38,547 bases of DNA from Calothrix anomala FACHB-343 (GTDB lineage: Bacteria; Cyanobacteriota; Cyanobacteriia; Cyanobacteriales; Nostocaceae), in assembly GCF_014696435.1 (NCBI RefSeq), contig NZ_JACJQG010000085.1, positions 1-38,547 on the forward strand, given 5' to 3'. Both the position numbers and the translations under genes were made by a program. Within the stretch, counting starts at the first letter, position 1, and each line of letters starts with the position of its first letter. The notes under the pieces were generated by a model, which was given only the letters and a program-made list of their open reading frames with translations, had not been told where the DNA came from and made no database searches. Positions 1 to 6,400 of this stretch are shown piece after piece.

Positions 1-17
1 ATTAACAATTTATTGGG

Positions 18-75
18 GTGAGAAAGCGATTGTTATCGGCAACTGCTTTCTCACACTTAAAATGATTATCATTTT
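18..75. repeat. Perfect hairpin and Fur-box-like palindrome at the left edge
   Basis: A 10-bp perfect inverted repeat (GTGAGAAAGC at 18-27, GCTTTCTCAC at 45-54) is followed at 59-75 by AAAATGA-TTA-TCATTTT, a palindrome resembling a Fur/Zur-type operator. Both lie just before the point where WD40 coding similarity begins abruptly (about 109), so they may belong to whatever truncated that gene. No function is demonstrated. Confidence 0.35.
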
Positions 76-108
76 AATTACTGTATATTTTATTCTCTGG
101 AAGTCCCT

Positions 109-738
109 TATGACAAGACCATAAAATTGTGGGATGTAGAGACGAGAAAAGAAATTACCTCCCTAACTGGACATCAATACATAGTTAGCAGAGTCGTATT
201 TAGTCCCGACGGCAAAACCTTAGCTTCTGCAAGTTGGGACAAGACCATAAAATTGTGGGATGTGAGGACGAGAAAAGAAATTACCTCCCTGACTGGACAT
301 CGAGGTTGGGTCAGCAGCGTCGTGTTTAGTCCTGACGGCAAAACTTTAGCTTCTGCGAGTGGGGACAGCACCATAAAATTGTGGAATCTAAAGACAGGAA
401 AAGAAATTACCTCTCTAACTGGGCATCAATATATAGTTAGTAGCGTTGTGTTTAGTCCCGACGGCAAAACCTTAGCTTCTGCTAGTTCAGACAACACCAT
501 AAAATTGTGGGATGTAGAGACGAGAAAAGAAATTACCTCCCTGACTGGACATCAAGGTTCAGTCAACAGCGTCGTATTTAGTCCCGACGGCAAAACCTTA
601 GCTTCTGCTAGTGACGACAAAACCATAAAATTATGGAGTTTGGATTTAGATGATTTACTAGCACAGGGCTGCAACTATTTAAACGATTATCTCGCCACCC
701 GCGATAAGTTGCGCCAGGAGATTTGTCCGAATAAATGA
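109..738 (+). pseudogene. 5'-truncated WD40-repeat protein gene
   Basis: The reading frame encodes four WD40 repeats plus the tail of a fifth, each of about 42 residues with GH...SPDGKTLASAS...IKLW signatures, and ends in a C-terminal tail (LDDLLAQGC...) typical of cyanobacterial WD-repeat proteins. WD40 repeats form beta-propellers for protein binding. At the DNA level the repeats are nearly identical with a strict 126-bp period; the ATAAAATTGT motif recurs near 121, 247 and 373. Similarity starts mid-repeat at the YDKTIKLW stretch, while the in-frame sequence upstream (61-108) does not look like a WD repeat and has no ATG, so the gene has lost its 5' end. A functional propeller usually has 7 or more repeats, so this is read as a remnant of host chromosome beside the phage. 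A very short expressed product from an alternative start cannot be excluded. Confidence 0.75.
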
Positions 739-1320
739 GATAACTTTCAAGAAACACGGATCTGCCACCAATTCAATTCGGACAATTACCCATCCCCAAG
801 TCGCATCGCGTATCGATTGATGTAAAAATTGGCAAATTGCGATCCGCCTATCTCTATAATCCGAAGCCCCCGGCATTGAGTTGAGTGGGGTTGATACGAG
901 CGAAAACTTGCTAGCGATGGCACTGCGATCGCCAACTACTCTGGTTAAACTGGCAATACAGTTTAGGTTATTGTTCGCAATATTCTCACTGGTTAGGAGG
1001 ATCTTCTAATACTCCAGTAGTTACTCAGAAAAGATGGATAGCTGAAAGTCCCTATCCCATACCAGCATGAACCGCTTCTGCTCCATTTTAAAAAAATCCG
1101 GCGCTTTCCTGCTTTCTTTGCTTGATTGGACTCGCGGCAAGCTTATCCTTCCAATTTGGACTAGTGGCAAGGTTATGGTTCCAAAATGTCGATTGCATCC
1201 AAAATTAGCTGATGCAAGAATGAGGGTTCTAGTGTTGTTGACGGCAAAGTTATGGTTCCAGTAGCGGCAAGCTTATGGGTAAAGGCACAGTATGTCAAGC
1301 GCGATCAATAAATTTTTGTA
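739..1320. other. Host-like intergenic region without a convincing gene
   Basis: About 580 bp with visibly higher GC than the phage DNA to the right. It contains one HIP1 octamer (925-932) and several GCGATC motifs, as in many cyanobacterial chromosomes. The short open frames here have no recognisable protein features and run through the iterated repeats at 1134-1279. No RNA gene or terminator is apparent. Confidence 0.6.
1134..1279. repeat. Degenerate iterated repeats (GGCAAGSTTATGGTTCCA type)
   Basis: Four related copies lie at 1134-1153, 1162-1183, 1240-1260 and 1262-1279, sharing a core close to GCGGCAAGCTTATGGTTCCA. The first two are the longest and share TTGGACT upstream, giving a roughly 28-bp unit repeated in tandem. 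They could be decayed ends of an insertion sequence, a MITE, or a host intergenic repeat family. No transposase lies nearby. Confidence 0.5.
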
Positions 1321-1361
1321 CGGATAGCGATCAAAAGTGAGCTAGTTGAGTTATGCTAATA

Positions 1362-1571
1362 TAGTTACTCCTTTGCCCTAGTGGCTACTTTGTTGGCTAC
1401 TAAAAAGCTAAAAGTAAGGTAAAATAAATAAAAAGTTAGTACTGGCGGCATAGCCAAGTGGTAAGGCAGAGGTCTGCAAAGGATAACTGAGGGTAAACTA
1501 TAACGTAATAATAAGGGTTTCAGTCTCTATAAAATAAGCTATTAACCAATTTAGCTACTCAACTGGCTACT
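1362..1571. other. Phage attachment-site-like region (att) centred on a tRNA-Cys half
   Basis: The tRNA-Cys 5' half (1444-1480) is bracketed by paired direct repeats in one orientation. Upstream, TGGCTACT lies at 1382-1389 and 1394-1401; downstream, TAGCTACT lies at 1552-1559 and TGGCTACT at 1564-1571. Both pairs have a 12-bp period and both sit about 70-75 bp from the end of the anticodon loop; a weaker copy, TAGTTACT, is at 1362-1369. Paired repeats either side of a tRNA-derived core is how arm-type and core-type sites of a tyrosine-recombinase attP are laid out. No integrase is encoded in the window, so the assignment is structural. Whether this is attP, attL or a host tRNA locus is unresolved. 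Confidence 0.6.
1444..1480 (+). tRNA. tRNA-Cys(GCA), 5' half only
   Basis: The sequence gives an acceptor strand GGCGGCA, a D-arm GCC...GGC with loop AAGTGGTAA, a 5' anticodon strand GAGGT and an anticodon loop CTGCAAA with anticodon GCA, as in cyanobacterial tRNA-Cys. Immediately after the loop (position 38 in tRNA numbering) the expected ACCTC-like strand, T-arm and acceptor 3' strand are absent and AT-rich phage-like sequence begins. No matching 3' half was found elsewhere in the window. It is therefore a partial gene, most simply the recombination core of an integrating element. As written it cannot fold into a tRNA. Confidence 0.7.
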
Positions 1572-1636
1572 AGAATTTTAACCCATTTAGCTTCATAGAT
1601 CTAAGTAATAAGTCATTTAACAAAGTGTAAAGGTAT

Positions 1637-1669
1637 ATAGGTAGTGTATAGTTTACTAACACTACCTAT
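1637..1669 (-). terminator. Hairpin downstream of the 85-aa minus-strand gene
   Basis: An 11-bp perfect inverted repeat (ATAGGTAGTGT at 1637-1647, ACACTACCTAT at 1659-1669) has an 11-nt loop and lies about 35 bp past the stop of the minus-strand gene. The T-tract after the stem is weak, so termination is likely but not certain. It separates the gene from the att region. Confidence 0.45.
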
Positions 1670-1703
1670 CTAATTAATTAATATCTAAAGAGATATTCAA
1701 ATA

Positions 1704-1961
1704 TTAATTAAAAGGTTTATCTTCTTCCTCCTCCTCATTAAAGAAAATAGAATAAATATTTTCTTTTAAAGTATCAAACTCTTCTTTAGATATTGCACCT
1801 TGAATACTAGAAAGAAAACCATCTGCATTAGAAATAGCATAGTCAATTGCAGTATTCTCTTCAGGAAAACCTACATTAATATCTAACTTTCTATTAGGAT
1901 CATCGTTAATTGATATAGAAAACCTAACAAAAGTTGTAGGAACATTTAGTGTGAATTCCAT
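1704..1961 (-). CDS. Small acidic hypothetical protein (85 aa)
   Basis: The product is not recognised. It is an 85-residue acidic protein with an alternating N-terminal stretch that looks like beta strands (roughly residues 1-30), a helical middle, and a tail with five consecutive Glu (EEEEEDKPFN). The ATG at 1961 has a good ribosome binding site (AAGGAG, 9 nt upstream). It is the first phage-like gene inside the att region and is transcribed toward it. An operator-like palindrome (1990-2008) lies about 30 bp upstream of the start. That position would suit an excision or lysogeny regulator, but no helix-turn-helix is evident, so this is only inference. Confidence 0.6.
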   Translation of the reverse strand: MEFTLNVPTTFVRFSISINDDPNRKLDINVGFPEENTAIDYAISNADGFLSSIQGAISKEEFDTLKENIYSIFFNEEEEEDKPFN

Positions 1962-2276
1962 AGTTATTTACTCCTTATATATAGTTGATATGACTATGAG
2001 TTAGTCATGTTTCCCATCCTAGAGATGAGAATTTAAATTTGACATTTAGTAATTACCGTACCTAAGGGTTCGGTTGTTTCTACTTTGAGGGGGTATGTGT
2101 AAAACTAAACATCTACAAATAAACCAGGGAATTAAACCTCCTTGGTTTTTTATTTATTACTCTTGGTACAATTACTTAAACCTATAATATTTAATTCATG
2201 GGCACAGTAATTATCATGAGGTCATGACAGTTTGTTATTACTTAAGATGTATTAGGTAATAATAAAATGAAATTAT
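1962..2276. promoter_or_regulatory. Divergent intergenic region with operator-like palindromes
   Basis: This 315-bp gap separates a minus-strand and a plus-strand gene. It holds a palindrome ATGACTATGAGTTAGTCAT (1990-2008, 7-bp arms), a plus-strand terminator-like hairpin (2121-2151), a TATAAT box at 2183-2188 with only a weak -35, and a 7-bp inverted repeat TTATTAC/GTAATAA (2235-2241, 2256-2262) just before the start at 2277. The arrangement suggests divergent regulated promoters; no start site can be fixed from sequence alone. Confidence 0.4.
2121..2151 (+). terminator. Terminator-like hairpin with T-tract in the divergent region
   Basis: A stem (AAACCAGG pairing with CCTTGGTTT, one bulged T) is followed by a run of six T. 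It points rightward although no plus-strand gene precedes it, so it would end an unannotated short RNA or insulate the gene at 2277. Confidence 0.4.
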
Positions 2277-2576
2277 ATGACTCAACGTAAAGTCAGAGCA
2301 GACATAATAAGAGAATTCTTACCACAAGCTTGTAAGGATATAGTACTTCTTGCAATAGTCTGTGACTTATTAATAATTACTATTACTTCAATGATCTTTT
2401 ACCAAGTGTTATACACAGTGGTAATATTTGCTATTCCTTTAATAGGACTAAAAGATGTCTTACTAGACTGTACTGTTTATGTAACTTTATGTACCCCAGT
2501 AGGCTGGGTTAAGAAATTAACTATAGGTGGCTCTATACTATTCGCTTTAATGTGGCTGGCAGTAGAAGTTGAATAA
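2277..2576 (+). CDS. Small membrane protein (99 aa)
   Basis: The family is not recognised. After a basic N-terminus (about residues 1-20) the protein has two or three hydrophobic helices: approximately 22-45, 46-60 and 78-97, with a Cys-containing stretch (LDCTVYVTLCTP) between the last two. This suggests an inner-membrane protein. There is no Shine-Dalgarno-like sequence before the ATG at 2277, but a 7-bp inverted repeat lies just upstream. It is followed by another small membrane gene (2674-3045). Phages often encode such proteins for lysis or superinfection exclusion, but nothing specific supports either role. Confidence 0.55.
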   Translation: MTQRKVRADIIREFLPQACKDIVLLAIVCDLLIITITSMIFYQVLYTVVIFAIPLIGLKDVLLDCTVYVTLCTPVGWVKKLTIGGSILFALMWLAVEVE

Positions 2577-2673
2577 CTAGTAGTCATATGTAGATAAACA
2601 GAATAAGTAAATATCCTGTTATCAGAAATTATTAAGCTAAGTTAGGAAAGAATAAGAATTAGAGTTGCTTCTT

Positions 2674-3045
2674 ATGTCTAAAGAGAATGTATTAAAGTTT
2701 ATTAGCTTAATGAAATATAATGACAAGCTAGCTAATAAAACCAGACATATGCCAGTGAGTAAGATAGTTAAGTTAGCTAAAAAGATGGGGTATAACTTTA
2801 GTGAGGAAGAGTTTAGTGACTTAACTGGACACAAGGAAAAGGAAGACTGGCGCATAGACTTTTTCTTTACTTGTTATAATGCTTTTTCTCCTCTTATGGT
2901 TACGCTTTATTTATTGAAAGCGCTCGATAATTTAATTAACAACAACCCTTATTCTTTTCTTGTGAATATATTTATATGCTTCATTATTATAATATGTCCT
3001 TACATTTTAAAATTACTTATACATCTTTACAAATACATTAGTTAA
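2674..3045 (+). CDS. Nif11-domain protein with two C-terminal membrane helices
   Basis: Residues 1-48 match the Nif11-like leader domain: SKENVLKFISLM, then KIVKLAKKMGYNFSEEEF, the helix-helix pattern with the GY-x-F(S/T)-x-E-E signature. Nif11 domains are common in cyanobacteria, mostly as leader peptides of modified peptides (nitrile-hydratase-related and Nif11 precursors). Here no Gly-Gly cleavage motif or short core follows. Instead come a charged linker and two hydrophobic segments (about residues 66-84 and 92-115), so it is more likely a membrane-anchored Nif11 protein than a RiPP precursor. An in-frame TTG at 2665 exists; the ATG at 2674 fits the domain start better. It converges with the minus-strand cluster. 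Confidence 0.6.
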   Translation: MSKENVLKFISLMKYNDKLANKTRHMPVSKIVKLAKKMGYNFSEEEFSDLTGHKEKEDWRIDFFFTCYNAFSPLMVTLYLLKALDNLINNNPYSFLVNIFICFIIIICPYILKLLIHLYKYIS

Positions 3046-3142
3046 TAAACTGTACTTTGAATTACTCCTTATTTTGTAAGAGAAGGAATAGGAGCGATCG
3101 CATAATAGGTATACAGGATATTAAGTGAGTTTTTTTTTTTTT

Positions 3143-3348
3143 TAGCCCCTTAGTTTACCAATAAGTAAATATGGTTAAGTTTAGGAGAGTGAGTGAGAGA
3201 GGAGAGGTAGGTGTAGGAGAATTAGGGAGAAGAAGAAGTTGAGGAAGGACTAAACCTACATGGTACGTATATATAGACATAAAAAAATGGCCAGGAACCA
3301 TACTGTGTATAGCTCCTGGCCATTTGAGGTAGTGTACAAAAACTGTCC
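3143..3348 (-). repeat. Mirrored noncoding element, left copy (L)
   Basis: Read on the minus strand, this element starts five bases after the polymerase stop codon. It contains, in order, GGACAGTTTTTGTACAC (3348-3332), a terminator hairpin, TACGTACCATGTAGGT (3269-3254), a pyrimidine-rich tract (3250-3181) and a 24-nt block ending in CTAAGGGGCTA (3166-3143). The same three blocks, in the same order, occur on the plus strand at 33962-34198 right after the other gene cluster. The first two blocks are identical in both copies and the third differs at one position. A run of 14 T (3130-3143) abuts the end. No coding potential is seen. Confidence 0.85.
3281..3325 (-). terminator. Rho-independent terminator of the polymerase gene
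   Basis: A 12-bp perfect stem (3285-3296 with 3314-3325, core ATGGCCAGGA/TCCTGGCCAT) has a 17-nt loop. On the minus strand it is followed by seven T. It ends the leftward cluster about 30 bp past the polymerase stop. It sits inside element L, but the right copy of the element has no equivalent hairpin. Confidence 0.85.
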
Positions 3349-3352
3349 ACTT

Positions 3353-4795
3353 TTATAATTGTTCTACTTCTAGATAAGTAATTATTCCTAGTTGATCAGC
3401 TCTCTCTTGTACTAATTGCTGTATCTTTCTAATGTTTCTTTCTCTTCTAGCCTCACGTTTGAAGCTAACACTAAACCCATCATGTTGCCACACTGTAATT
3501 AAGAAGTCATCTGTCTTACTAGCTAGCTCTATAACAGGCAGTAACAGGTACATCTCTACAGCTTGGGCCTCTTGAGCTAGCATACTTCTAATTGCTCTTA
3601 ACTTCTCCTTAGCCTTACCTTCGGGCACCTTAATTTCCTTACCAAAGATAGTCTTAACACTGCCACTCGCTAACATTTCTTTCATCTTTTTATTCCTAGC
3701 TTCATGCAAAGCTTTAATAATTGGATGACTTAGAAAGTGTTTAGCATCTCCCTTAATTCCATATCTCTGTAAGCTAGCATTCATTCTCTTAACTAAGTTA
3801 CTGATACTCATTCCATATATGAGACCATACAAAGACTCCTTAAACACTTCTCTTTTAGCTCCCTCATACCACTTCCTGTTATTTACCTTAAGGTCTTCAG
3901 CATCCATTCCAAAGTGTTTAAACAATTCATTCCATATTTTACCCTTAGCTGCTAGAAAGTCCTGCACCTCAGGTATATCCCATAGAACTGCAACAATAGA
4001 TAGTTGACTATTATTCAGATCCATTTCCCACCAACCCTTAGTTAATATCTTTCTAACATCCTTCATTAACATAGGGATACTAAGGTTAGCAGGGAATATT
4101 CTTGATGTATTACCTTGCCAGCTAGGTTTATAGTAAGCCTTTAGTTCATCTCTAATATTCTGTAGTGTAATTAGCTGACTCTCTCTTACAAGCTCATCAT
4201 CTATATCCATTACATAAGCTAGAGCATTCTTCCAATTCTCTGAATAAACTCCCTCTTTCTCATACACCAACTTGGTAACTAAATTAGTTGGCAACTCATT
4301 CATGTACTCCAATATAGGTTTAGCTTCAGGAGCAGCAAAGTTAAATGTTATTCTCGCTTCCTGTTCCATCAACAACTTATCTCTATCCTTACTTCTTCTG
4401 CTGTACTTTAAACCTGTGTCTATGTAAACTCTGTCATCACTCATACTATAAACCTCGGTGTCTATAAGAGCTTGAATATGAGGAGGAAACTTAAATATAA
4501 TAGTTCTTGCTTTACTCTCAGTAAAGGCATAGTCAGTCCAGGTAAACTCTTCACCTAAGACCTCTCTCATTCTTTCTAATAGTGTTAGTCCGCAGTAATT
4601 ATTACCATATAAAGCAGGTAACTTACGCTCTATTCTAGCTAATGTCTCTTGATCTACTAAAGGTCTAAGAGTAATAGCTTCTTTAATACCCCATGCCATG
4701 TAAGCTAACAGTCTCCATAGATCTTCATTATCAGCAAGACCTGGATATTCATTACTAATAGCATCTCTAATTTGTTTGTTAATGGTTTTCTTCAT
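3353..4795 (-). CDS. Compact DNA polymerase A-family protein
   Basis: The C-terminal half carries the three family-A palm/fingers motifs: motif A around D259 (MDLNNSQLSIVA), motif B K314...YG (KREVFKESLYGLIYG) and motif C QHDG at 437-440. It would extend DNA during phage replication. At 480 residues it is much shorter than T7 gp5 or bacterial Pol I, and the N-terminal 250 residues show no recognisable 3'-5' exonuclease motifs. Two substitutions stand out: the family's motif-A Glu is Gln, and motif C is HDG rather than HDE, although the catalytic aspartates D259 and D439 remain. It is the last gene of the leftward cluster and is followed by a strong terminator. The ATG at 4795 has only a weak AAAGG upstream. 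A role in repair or plasmid-type replication is possible. Confidence 0.85.
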   Translation of the reverse strand: MKKTINKQIRDAISNEYPGLADNEDLWRLLAYMAWGIKEAITLRPLVDQETLARIERKLPALYGNNYCGLTLLERMREVLGEEFTWTDYAFTESKARTIIFKFPPHIQALIDTEVYSMSDDRVYIDTGLKYSRRSKDRDKLLMEQEARITFNFAAPEAKPILEYMNELPTNLVTKLVYEKEGVYSENWKNALAYVMDIDDELVRESQLITLQNIRDELKAYYKPSWQGNTSRIFPANLSIPMLMKDVRKILTKGWWEMDLNNSQLSIVAVLWDIPEVQDFLAAKGKIWNELFKHFGMDAEDLKVNNRKWYEGAKREVFKESLYGLIYGMSISNLVKRMNASLQRYGIKGDAKHFLSHPIIKALHEARNKKMKEMLASGSVKTIFGKEIKVPEGKAKEKLRAIRSMLAQEAQAVEMYLLLPVIELASKTDDFLITVWQHDGFSVSFKREARRERNIRKIQQLVQERADQLGIITYLEVEQL

Positions 4796-4899
4796 AACAC
4801 AATACTGCCTTTAAATTAATTTGATATTGGTGCCTACCTCCTACTATCAATATGTGTTACATTAATAATAAGCATTAATAGATAGGAAGTATGACTTGT

Positions 4900-4923
4900 T
4901 TATTTCTTCGTTAATGTTTTCAT
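4900..4923 (-). CDS. Possible 7-codon leader ORF (MKTLTKK) upstream of the polymerase
   Basis: ATG at 4923 opens a 7-codon frame ending in TAA, about 100 bp before the polymerase start. Its surroundings (ACTAAAACTATGAAAACATTAACG) closely match the 5' end of the J-domain gene starting at 8843. It is either a leader peptide or the decayed start of a duplicated gene. No evidence of expression. Confidence 0.25.
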   Translation of the reverse strand: MKTLTKK

Positions 4924-4935
4924 AGTTTTAGTTTT

Positions 4936-4966
4936 AAGGAAGGGAGTAATTAACCCTTCCTTTTTT
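4936..4966 (+). terminator. Hairpin with T6 tract between small gene and polymerase
   Basis: Perfect 9-bp stem AAGGAAGGG (4936-4944) / CCCTTCCTT (4954-4962), followed on the plus strand by T to 4966. No plus-strand gene precedes it, so it would stop antisense transcription; on the minus strand it would be a 5'-leader hairpin upstream of the polymerase. Confidence 0.55.
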
Positions 4967-5012
4967 CATTCTTATTTAAAGATAGCAAATTAATTAGATG
5001 ATGTTAATTAAA

Positions 5013-5033
5013 AAGCCCCTCATTCAGGGGCTT
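5013..5033 (-). terminator. Terminator of the 50-aa gene
   Basis: Perfect 8-bp stem AAGCCCCT/AGGGGCTT with a 5-nt loop. On the minus strand it is followed by a T-rich tail (CTTTTTAATTAA). The stop codon of the 50-aa gene lies at the stem-loop boundary, so translation ends inside the terminator. A related AAAAAGCCCC(C)TCA sequence recurs at 7686 and 10131. Confidence 0.75.
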
Positions 5034-5172
5034 GTTCTTTATCTAACTCATCTAACTCATCTAAGGTTTTACTAATATGCTCTGTATCTTTAATAATTCC
5101 TTTCATATTATTTAATTGTGTTGCTTGGTGTATTAATAAACCTAAAGTTACCAAGCTAATTATTGTTCCCAT
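5020..5172 (-). CDS. Small membrane-anchored protein (50 aa)
   Basis: A 50-residue frame from ATG at 5172 encodes an N-terminal hydrophobic segment (IISLVTLGLLI, residues 4-14) followed by a polar helix ending in a short DELDELDKE acidic repeat. An AAGGA ribosome binding site lies about 10 nt before the ATG, and the gene ends exactly at a strong intrinsic terminator, which together make it a believable gene despite its size. The topology (one N-terminal helix, charged tail) resembles small phage membrane proteins or an Rz/spanin-like or anti-holin subunit, but no family is recognised. It sits between the papain-like gene and the polymerase in the leftward cluster. Confidence 0.6.
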   Translation of the reverse strand: MGTIISLVTLGLLIHQATQLNNMKGIIKDTEHISKTLDELDELDKEQAPE

Positions 5173-5246
5173 TTAAATTAATTCCTTTATTATTAACTGT
5201 ATATATAGTACACAGAATTTATATGTATAAGGTAGGCATCTCTCAT

Positions 5247-5786
5247 TTATACAAGTAATATAAATTCATCTAACTCCCTTGAATTTGAGATATAAAGCCT
5301 TCCAAATTGGTAAGATGACATAACATACTTAAGTAAGTTTAAAGGGGTTATTAAAGGCATTATAGACCCCTCTAATTGAATGTTTAAGTTACAAAGTCTA
5401 GCAATAAATTGAGTACATACAGGTTCTTTATTACCTAAACCTAAAGCTATTCTATAAAACTCCTTCCACTCTAATTTTTTATTCTCAAACTCAGCTAACC
5501 TTTCATAGAAACCATCAACCATATCCTTACTTGGATGAAAGTAATATATAAAGTCATCAGTCTGTAATAGTCTTGGTAATATAACTTGATCAGCCTCCTT
5601 AACAAAGTATCCATTAAAGGTAGACTCATAATAAACACCATCAAACCATAAGGCAGTATGAGTATATCTATACCCCTTATCCCTCATGACATATCTCTGC
5701 CATAAGCTTATTAGCTTTGCTTTAATATCCTTCTTATCAGGCTGACTTATTATTAAAGCTGCTGTATACTTTGTAATGTTGTCCAT
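5247..5786 (-). CDS. Permuted papain-like (YiiX/LRAT-type) hydrolase candidate
   Basis: The protein has the order expected for circularly permuted NlpC/P60-like enzymes: a His in a beta-strand context (YTHTALWFDGVYYES, H43), then a downstream Cys at the start of a helix (EPVCTQFIARLC, C124). In such families His precedes Cys and the enzymes are amidases, thioesterases or peptidases. An acidic or polar partner cannot be assigned by eye. There is no signal peptide or membrane segment. The start overlaps the upstream gene by 34 bp, so the two are probably translationally coupled. With no classical endolysin in the window it is a candidate lysis or host-modification enzyme; that role is inference. 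Confidence 0.45.
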   Translation of the reverse strand: MDNITKYTAALIISQPDKKDIKAKLISLWQRYVMRDKGYRYTHTALWFDGVYYESTFNGYFVKEADQVILPRLLQTDDFIYYFHPSKDMVDGFYERLAEFENKKLEWKEFYRIALGLGNKEPVCTQFIARLCNLNIQLEGSIMPLITPLNLLKYVMSSYQFGRLYISNSRELDEFILLV

Positions 5787-6388
5787 GACTGCTCTAATTC
5801 TCTTTTATTTATTAATAACTGTGACCAATGGTTAACAAATTCTCTAAAAGTATTTAATGTATTAGGCTTAGGTGTCCCTTTCCTTTTAGACAACCATACA
5901 GCTTCTATATTGTTATAAGTAATTGGTATCCCTGTACTTTTTAACTCCTTACTTATTACTTCTAGCTGCCTTAATTGACTAACTAAACCAGAAGCATTAA
6001 ATAAATTTTTTAAATTTGTATATTCTATTTTTATATTATATTTATCTCTTAAGGTTAAGTAGAATAATACATCAGGCAGTATATATCTCCACTTAGCTAT
6101 TAACCAAGGGCCAGATCTATCAGAATATTCTCTACTGTATTGTATAAATAGGGTGACTATATCTATCACCCTCTCAGTCTTCTCATTATCAGTAAATTGT
6201 TCTGCCTTAAAATACTTTCTTAATAATTTGTTCTGGAAATTACATAATAAAGTAAAGTATTCTTCACTTATTCTTTTTTTACTGTCTTTACTATACTCTT
6301 CTATTAATACTGGCAGTCTATTATGAGTATATTCTTTATCTAACTTTCTAGGTTTAAGAATTTTATTTAATTTATATTCATTCATCAT
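5753..6388 (-). CDS. Hypothetical protein (211 aa)
   Basis: The protein is not recognised. It is a 211-residue, basic, mostly helical soluble protein with a Lys/Arg-rich N-terminus (KLNKILKPRKLDKEY) and a C-terminal segment rich in Trp and Gln (SWTTLQSIQQL). It starts with ATGATG at 6388, 12 bp after the nuclease-like gene, and overlaps the papain-like gene downstream by 34 bp, so it belongs to the same leftward operon. Basic character and position among replication-type genes would suit a nucleic-acid-binding protein, but no motif proves this. Confidence 0.6.
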   Translation of the reverse strand: MMNEYKLNKILKPRKLDKEYTHNRLPVLIEEYSKDSKKRISEEYFTLLCNFQNKLLRKYFKAEQFTDNEKTERVIDIVTLFIQYSREYSDRSGPWLIAKWRYILPDVLFYLTLRDKYNIKIEYTNLKNLFNASGLVSQLRQLEVISKELKSTGIPITYNNIEAVWLSKRKGTPKPNTLNTFREFVNHWSQLLINKRELEQSWTTLQSIQQL

Positions 6389-6400
6389 TACTAAATACCC

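Noticed and set aside
121-640. Regular 126-bp repeats resembling a CRISPR or satellite array
   Set aside because: The repeats are in frame and encode WD40 blades; there are no short repeats with unique spacers.
1067-1264. 65-aa plus-strand reading frame
   Set aside because: It runs through the iterated noncoding repeats, lacks a ribosome site and shows no domain.
1444-1703. Group I intron interrupting tRNA-Cys
   Set aside because: No 3' half of the tRNA or intron core helices found downstream; paired repeats fit an attachment site better.
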